Shown here in pieces: positions 57,491 to 64,000 of a stretch of DNA of 64,000 nt. Location of the stretch: positions 806,001 to 870,000 of the forward strand of contig JAHRBC010000007.1 of the NCBI GenBank assembly GCA_022702545.1, written 5' to 3'. Position numbers and translations under genes: made by a program. The DNA is from Phycomyces nitens (lineage: Eukaryota; Mucoromycota; Mucoromycetes; Mucorales; Phycomycetaceae). The notes under the pieces are model-generated. The model did not search any database, had not been told where the DNA came from, and saw only the letters and a list, made by a program, of their open reading frames with translations. Each line of letters begins with the position of its first letter. The stretch's first letter is position 1.

Positions 57491-59592
57491 ATGTCGAACC
57501 TCCAAGATTCCATCCAACACAAGCCTCTCTACGTATTCTCTCTTCCTGAAGAGCTCCTCTCCGCTCTTGTGCCAGTTGATAAAGAGACAGAAGAAGAGGT
57601 CCAGATAGAATGGAAACAACAAGCCCTTGTCACCAGTCAGGCCCTTCAGCGTCTAGAGATCAACGAAGACCAAGACACATTGACCTGTCGTACTTGTGAC
57701 ATCACCTTTACTCCTACCGAGCGCGAAGAGCATCGGAAGCACTACAATACCGATTGGCATCGTTACAACATCAAGCGTAGACTTGTTTTGGACACGACCC
57801 CTGTTTCCTTTATAGAATTTGAAAAACTTTTGGCTGGTAAGGAATCCAGACACACCTCAACATAAATCTCATCATTTGTTGTTTAGACCTGAGTGACAGT
57901 ATCTCTGGAACTGACTCTGAGGATACCGATGAAGAAAGCGATACCGAAGTCAGTCATGATCGCGTGAATGCTTTGGTAGGAAAGCAAAAGTCAGTCTTGC
58001 CCGACTACGAAACCACAAAAGGTCCCAATGAAGAAGGATCACTTCTTCAAAAGCGTTATTCTGCCATGGTCTGGTTTAATGCCAAGCCTCTGTTGCCTGG
58101 CTCGATTCATCTCGGTGTTTACCGTACTTTATTCTCAAAGGCAGCTGACGTAGCAGCTATACAAGCACTTCAATCCAAAAAGTATGAAGGCAGACCTCGG
58201 TTCTGGACTATATTGATGTTGGGTGGAGGTCACTTTGCTGGCTGTGTTGTGGATGTGAACCAGAGCAAGGGAATTTCAGAGCCCTCTGTTGATAAGCAGG
58301 TCAAACTTATCACACACAAGTCATTCCACCGTTATACAAGTATGTATCATCAAAGGACTATTATAGGTGTCGAAAATAGATTGCTGACATTAACCAAAAC
58401 TATAGCCCGTAGAAAGCAAGGTGGAGCCCAATCTTCCAACGATAATGCAAAGGGAAAGGCCAACTCTGCAGGTGCCCAGATTAGACGCTATAACGAGCAA
58501 TTGTTGCAAAAGGTATATATATATATAGATGTATATCAAAAATACGGGTCATTGATGTATATCAATTTGCAGGAAGTTAGAGAGTTACTTTCGCAGTGGA
58601 AAAGCCATATTGACCGTAGTGAACTTGTACTGGTCCATGCTCCAAGCAACAACCGAAAGATTGTGTATGGATATGAGAATGCCGTATTGACCAAAGAGAA
58701 TCCAAAGGTCAAGAGCATTCCTTTTGTTACCAAGCGACCTACATTGAGCGAGTTGAAGCGTGTATTTTTGGAAGTAAGCACACTCAAGGTGGTTGAGATG
58801 GATGAAGAGGCAATTCTGGCCCACAAGAACAAGGCGATTGAAAAGGAAGAAAAGGCGAGACAGCTATTGGAAAAATCAAAGCAACAAAAGCCAGCAAATT
58901 TGGCTACAAAGCAAAAGGTCGAGACTTCTCCAGAGCTTGAGAAACTTGTGGGACTTGTCAGACAAGGCAAGACATCGGTGATTTTCTCTTATCTTAGCAA
59001 GCACAAGGATATCCAGGTATCCAATATCCTGCCGAGCTATATCACTGCAGAAGACAGCGGACGCTTCCCTACCTTGCTTCACCTGGCATCCCACTATGGC
59101 CACCGCTCTTTGGTGGAGGCGCTTTTGATGGAAGCACATGCAGACCCTACTGTCAAGAGTGAGGGTGGCAAGACAGCTTACGAAGTTGCCAAGGATAAAT
59201 CAATTCGCAACGTATTCCGCCGGTGTATGCATGAGATGCCTGAAAAGTGGGCATGGCTTGAGGAAGCACGTGTCCCAAGTCCACTTACGCCCGAGGCCGA
59301 GCAGGAACAGCTAGAGAAGGAGCGCGTCAAGAAAGAAAAGGAGGAAGCAAAGGCTAGACTGGTAGAAGAAGAACGCCTGCAACGCGAGGCTGAGGAGGAG
59401 GCCAAGGAGCAACAACTCAAGGCGGCGGAAGAAGTACGGAAGCGTGGAAAGGCCAATGTTTTGGTTGCAAAGGCATTGATCGGAAGCCAGGGTAATATGG
59501 CAAACATGTCACCGGAAGCTCGTGCACGGTTGGAGAGAGAAAAGCGGGCAAAGGCAGCTGAGGAACGTATGCGACGTATGGCCGGAAACTAG
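57491..59592 (+). CDS. VMS1: Vms1/ANKZF1-type peptidyl-tRNA hydrolase of ribosome quality control
   Basis: Four exons, 57491-57836, 57887-58339, 58406-58512 and 58573-59592, give 641 residues. In order: a C2H2 zinc finger (CRTCDITF, EEHRKHYNTDWHRYN, residues about 65-95), and the VLRF1 release-factor-like domain with MLGGGHFAGCVVD, FHRYT and the catalytic-loop region RRKQGGAQSS then SAGAQIRRYNE. An ankyrin-like pair (LLHLASHYGHRSLVEALL) and a charged coiled coil follow. A C-terminal REKRAKAAEER fits the Cdc48/p97-binding VIM pattern R-x5-AA-x2-R exactly. The family cleaves peptidyl-tRNA on stalled 60S subunits and protects mitochondria. Intron 3 (58513-58572) is 60 nt with no in-frame stop. 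Confidence 0.92.
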
Positions 59593-61274
59593 GATGAGTC
59601 ATGGCTTTTTCTTTTTTAAAAAAAAGCGATTTGAACGGCTATTGTTCTTTGAAGACCAGGGTACAACTACTCCTCAGACAGGGTGTTTGTCATGTCCAAA
59701 TGGGGCTTCCTCGAGTGAACCTGCCATTTGGTTGGGCTTTGGATCATGGAGGAGGACAGGGAATATTGCATATTTTTTATGGCTGGTTACAACAATTAGA
59801 GCTGTCAAACTAGGATGTGCAAAGATGGGATTGAGATCGTGATTGATAACCTAATAAAGATATTTACACCAAAACTATTTCCTTGTCAGAATTGTAACAT
59901 TGCTATTATTTGTATTCTATATTATTTAATGATGAACATATTGACAATATTAGAAATGAGAGATAATTGGTATAAATTGCGTTTCCTTTAGGCGATAATC
60001 TACTAATGGCCCTGATATTTGTAGAAATGATATGAATATTATTAAACACATGAAGAATACAAACTAATTTCTAAACACACCCAAAACGCAATTAAGAATA
60101 AGAATTGTGCTTCCAGCGATAATGACGGAGTTGTGAGATATTCTAAATGAGGTCATGAGCATCATTTAGACCAAGGACACTTCCAAGGAAAGTATATTTT
60201 GACATTACAAGTAAACCGGGCTTAGAATGCCAGGCCTGTACTTGGAAGCCGGGTCGATATATAGCCTAAACCAAGACCAATATATATATATACATATACA
60301 CACAAATATATATATTAATTGAAGAGAAGCAGTGTATTCAATCGCTAGAAAGTCTAGATCAGTACTCGATCGTATTGATTCGTACCAAAGGCTTGCTTCT
60401 CACGCTAGATCATTGACAAAAATAATTAGTTGACATTTTGATAAAGATGGAAACAATTGTACCTTTTTGAGCCTATTTCAGATTTTAATAATCTGTAAAC
60501 TTCCCGGTTTAGATATATGAAGAGCAGCGATAGTTGCTTTGCCGATCAATTCAAGCACACTAACTTGTAATCTTATTATAATTGCTTACAAAACACAATT
60601 CAGTTCATTTCATTTCTGTTGACCCCAAGCCATATTCTCAAGAATGTTGGGGATATAAGAAAGATATTTTTTTTAATATCCTTTAAATGGCCTTAATTTA
60701 ATGCTTTCTATATAGCCAGAATATTAAACATATGCTCAATAAACGGCTGGACGCCGCCAGTTATAGACATGGTACATTTGGAAGTCTAAATAGATAAGAT
60801 AGCAAGCATATCTAAAGTGCTGGATAATAAAGATCATCAATACACAAGTTGCATAAATATTCTGGGTAACCCTTGTAAACCGGGGATAATGATACAGATA
60901 TTCAAAGTGCTTTTTGAACAAGTATATGTATATTTAAGAGGGATTTTTGTAGGTCAAACCTGTCGTTTATATTATTATTGTGTGTGTGTGGTAAAATGTA
61001 TGAATCAAAGTAACCTATTGAAGCAACAAGTTACATTTTATTGTACTCCATAATAACCACCATTGGCCTTGAACCTAAAGCCAGAGTACAATCAATAGTG
61101 TTTTCACAGATAATTTAGTTGATTAGGGATTATTTTTGTGGTTACTCAACAGCAGGATTCACTATCAGCAGATTGACCAAGCAAAATGATTAGGGTAAAT
61201 TACACACTGGAATCCCGCGCCATTGAACTATAATCAACAAAAAACTGTATGTTTAAAGGAAGAATATCAAATTG
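59593..61274. other. 1.7-kb intergenic stretch
   Basis: AT-rich. It has a short ATAT microsatellite at about 60280-60315. The ORFs at 59522-59842 start inside the Vms1-type gene and look like 3' untranslated sequence. No tRNA or transposon ends were found. Confidence 0.5.
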
Positions 61275-62115
61275 ATGTGCTCATCCTTTCTGACAAAAAG
61301 AACATTGGCTGATACACTCTTTCCGAGAACAAAATTCAGGCTGTATGAAAAAATAAATTGGCCAGCTATTTTGGGAGTGAGTGTTGCAAAGAAGAAGAAA
61401 TCAATTAAATTCTACTTTTAGCTTTTTCTTTTTTTAATTGATTTCAACTCCACGGTTATTGTACAATATTCTAACAACGCTATATCTAATAAACAATACA
61501 AAAAGATTGTACAACATTTGCAAACGTTGAAGCACGTCTTTTTATATAGCCCTTTGATTTGCGATTAAAACTTGATGTGCTGGCTTCAATTGCAATTGCT
61601 GAGAAATTCACCTTTGTCGCAAAAAAGACCAGAGAAAAATCTTGAATTTGTTTCAAAGTGTCTTTCAACTTGTCAACAAGTTTTGTCAAAGTTGACAATG
61701 ACTGAGATGTCGACGTGTCAGACGGCTTTGTTCCACGAACCGCATCAAACGAGTCAATGTCATATTTAAATCTGACAGGAGGTCGGTTCAGGAATGAGAG
61801 TTCCAAGACTTGTAAGAATTGAAAAGACATTTTTCCCATTGAATTGGCCGCAGAGTCATATACTTTATTGTGCGGCAAGTCACAAACAGGTACAACAAAA
61901 TATGGCATCAAGAGATCGGCATCAACTTCTTCATGAGAGACTCGACTCTTACGGCGAAAATCGATGAATTGCTGAATCCTAAAATTAGTTGACGCATTGC
62001 TGTGACGGATTGGGGTGACGAATATGACATTCTCTCGGTTATCATTATTCCAATACACTCCTCCACATGGGTTTGTCAGTACAGGATGCGAGCAGAATTG
62101 GGCTGAATGTTATTA
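61275..62115 (-). repeat. Left arm of a second, older inverted duplication
   Basis: Reverse-complement similarity to 62515-63345 across both coding and flanking DNA. For example GACAAAAAGAACATTGGCTG here matches GACAAAAAGAACATCGGCTG on the reverse of the other arm. Divergence is clearly higher than in the 43-54 kb repeat, with indels such as ~22 extra bases in the right arm near 63265-63290. Confidence 0.85.
61486..62107 (-). CDS. Unknown protein, possibly a 3' exon of a larger gene
   Basis: Open frame ending at 61486; coding-like sequence starts near 62107 after a possible AG acceptor (ACATTCAG). About 206 residues are readable, including NPCGGVYWNNDNRENVIFV, NASTNFRIQQF, VDADLLMPYFVVPVCDLP and YDIDSFDAVRG. 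There is no ATG near the start, so an upstream exon is likely. A reverse ORF at 62136-62348 (FTERRTLRHWHHHQ, IDLYQLV) may belong to it. I do not recognise the family. The pattern of Gly-Gly-x-Tyr-Trp and short strands could fit a beta-propeller, but this is a guess. Confidence 0.4.
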
Positions 62116-62514
62116 ACAGAGTATAAAGATGTAGGCTAAATGTCAACAGCCAATGCTGAATAACTCTGCAATCGAAAAGACAGAGTTATCAGAACATTCA
62201 TATGCCTGCTGCCAATCTTGAGCTTTCTTTTCGTCGCTTTGGCATCAGATTCTTCAGATACCAATTGATAAAGATCTATAAACACAGGTTGATGGTGATG
62301 CCAGTGTCTTAAAGTTCGTCTCTCCGTAAATATATATGATCTTGTCACGACAATAAGCCTATGTTGTTATTGCAAACAGCATTTCTTTGTCAATTATTAT
62401 AGCACCTGTATGCAACTTGGCAACAACGTGCAAAAGCGATGGTTAAATACGAATCTTGTCGATTTAAGAGTGACTCAGCATCGGCTGTTGATATTGGACC
62501 CACATAATAATTCT

Positions 62515-63110
62515 CTGCTCATGGCATTCAACCCAATTCTGCTTGCATTCTGTACTGACAAAGTCGCGTGGAGGAGTGTATTGGAATAATGAAACACTTT
62601 ATGCAGCGGAGCTCTGATTCATTCGTGGGAAATAATGAGACTGGAGAGAATATCCTATTCGCCAGTCAAAGCAGTCACGTCAATGCGTCAACGAATTTTA
62701 GGATTCAACTATCATCAACTTTCGCCACAAGAGCCTCCTATGTAGAATTTGATTCTGATCTCTTGGCCATATTTTGTTGTCACTGTTTGTGGCTTGCCAC
62801 GCAATTAATGATATGGCTCTGTGGTCAATTAATTAAGAAAACCATCATCTCGATTCATGCAAGTCTTGGGACTCTCATTCCTCAATAGAACAAGCGTTGA
62901 ATCTGTCATTGAGACTTTTAATACATTTAGCGACACAAAGGGATCTGACACATGACATTCCAATCATGGTCAACTTTTTTTTAAAAAGAAGTTTTGTTGG
63001 CAAGTTCAAAAATACGTTGTAGAAAGTCAAGCTTTGTCTCTAGTCATTGTTGCAACAAAAGTCAATTTTTCAACATTTGCAATCAAAGGATCAAGATGTA
63101 CTTAACGTTT
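62515..63110 (+). pseudogene. Inverted partner of the unknown gene, degraded
   Basis: The forward frame with NNETGENILFASQSSHVNA, STNFRIQLSSTF and VEFDSDLLAIFCCHCLWLAT corresponds to the intact left-arm protein (NNDNRENVIFV, STNFRIQQF, VDADLLMPYFVVPVCDLP). It ends early at 62888, and later coding similarity is in other frames. Confidence 0.6.
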
Positions 63111-63345
63111 ACAAATATTGTACAAAGACTGTTGAGTTGAAATCAATTTTAAAAATAAAAAAGAAAAAAAGCCAAAAGTAGAATTTAATTGATTTCTTCT
63201 TCTTTGCAACACTCACTGCCAAAATGGCTGGCCAATTTATTTTTTTCATACAACCTGAATTTTGTTGTCGCAATTGGGCAAACTTGCTTCTCGGAAAGAG
63301 TGTATCAGCCGATGTTCTTTTTGTCAGAAATGATGAGCACAGCAC
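62515..63345 (+). repeat. Right arm of the second inverted duplication
   Basis: Mirror of 61275-62115; the ~400-bp spacer 62116-62514 separates the arms and the two genes point away from it. The remaining 63346-63816 holds only the CT microsatellite. Confidence 0.85.
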
Positions 63346-63443
63346 TTTAAAGATGTGTTACAACCAAAGAGCATTGATGTGAATTATTATAAACACAGGC
63401 TGGCCAACTAGTTTATTGAATTGACTTGATATCCAACCCTTTG

Positions 63444-63471
<28 letters not shown>
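63444..63471. repeat. (TC)14 microsatellite
   Basis: An uninterrupted dinucleotide run of 28 bases in otherwise unremarkable intergenic DNA. Confidence 0.97.
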
Positions 63472-63474
<3 letters not shown>

Positions 63475-63816
63475 GGGTCTCTAGGGCCCTTTTCTTTTCA
63501 AGCCCCCCATTTTGTGCCCATTGACGATGGCTGTTTAAAAAGTTCTTGTTCTTTCTTTTCGGAAACTCTATATATTGTGCTCTGTGACCCTAATTATTTT
63601 TATTCATACCACAAATTATATTTTTATTGGTCGCAAAATATATATTTATTTATTTTTTGATACAAATTATCATAATGTTTAAAATAGTACAAGCCAACCG
63701 TGTGTACAGTGCTCGGACTACATGTACATTTCAGGAACCAAAACAAGAAAAAGATAAAAAAGATATACAGTTATCATTCACACAATAATGTAGTATTATT
63801 AAATATTTTAATGATC

Positions 63817-64000
63817 CTAATATCCTTTCGAGTAATGGGGGTTGCACGGTAATTGGGATCCTAGTACGCCCTGATTATCCAAGGCAGCCAAATCGTCTGA
63901 TCCTCCAATGATTTTCCCATTCATAAATATGGCCGGGACAGTGCGACGGCCAGTTCTCTCAATCAGAGCTGCCTGAAGTTCCCTACCATCTTTGCGCAGA
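63817..64000 (-). CDS. Glutaredoxin, C-terminal part
   Basis: The window cuts the gene; the visible part is the last ~60 codons, ending at the TAG at 63819-63817. It contains RTVPAIFMNGKIIGGSDDL, with the cis-proline (TVP) and the GG-x-DD glutathione-binding end typical of dithiol glutaredoxins. The active-site Cys motif would lie beyond the edge. It reduces glutathione-mixed disulfides. The C terminus after the GGSDD motif is a little long (LGSQLPCNPHYSKGY). Confidence 0.88.
   Translation of the reverse strand, partial: LRKDGRELQAALIERTGRRTVPAIFMNGKIIGGSDDLAALDNQGVLGSQLPCNPHYSKGY

Noticed and set aside
63109..63345. 78-codon reverse ORF in the right arm of the second inverted duplication
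   Set aside because: The corresponding stretch of the left arm has stops in all matching frames, so conservation of coding is not supported.

Overview
The window reads as a fungal nuclear contig, most likely from an early-diverging lineage such as Mucoromycota. Reasons: AT-rich intergenic DNA with AT and poly-T tracts, short introns (about 45-110 nt) in nearly every gene, a multi-exon soluble-type adenylyl cyclase and a BRD8/RFWD3/OTUB1 gene set that is closer to animals than to yeasts, and LTR, LINE and Tc1 relics. The assignment is inference from gene content; no species is claimed.

Layout. 0-10 kb: a RasGEF, a BRD8-like bromodomain protein (NuA4-type), a Tim17/22/23-family protein and an F-box protein, the last flanked by two copies of a ~350-bp repeat. 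10-14 kb: gene-poor, with a retroelement-like fragment and a broken coding fragment. 14-40.4 kb: a dense block of housekeeping genes: amino-acid permease, soluble adenylyl cyclase, adrenodoxin reductase, the spliceosomal helicase Aquarius, a Whi2-like protein, VPS52, an RFWD3-like RING/WD40 ligase and an OTUB1 deubiquitinase. I rebuilt exon structures by joining frames across GT-AG or GC-AG sites that restore family alignments.

40.7-56.8 kb is a repeat island. It contains a Tc1/mariner copy inserted in a decayed LTR, a second Tc1 copy with intact terminal repeats and TA duplications, and older Tc1 remnants. It also holds a LINE 3' remnant and, most strikingly, an inverted repeat with arms of ~3.84 kb (43018-46853 and 50698-54548) around a spacer of about the same size. 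The arms carry ~285-bp solo LTRs, two of which keep 5-bp target duplications, and a tRNA-derived SINE-like module with a perfect 3' hairpin. 57.5-59.6 kb is a Vms1/ANKZF1 gene. 61.3-63.3 kb is a second, smaller and older inverted duplication with a divergent pair of unknown ORFs. The window ends inside a glutaredoxin gene.

Two genome-level signals stand out. Eight of about 84 reconstructed introns begin with GC instead of GT, always as GCAAG(T/C). Several genes also contain very small exons (9, 11 and 18 nt), one of which encodes the catalytic cysteine of OTUB1. The genes do not form one pathway, but cAMP signalling (sAC), Ras signalling (RasGEF), nutrient uptake (permease, Whi2-like) and ubiquitin/protein quality control (RFWD3, OTUB1, Vms1, F-box) are represented.
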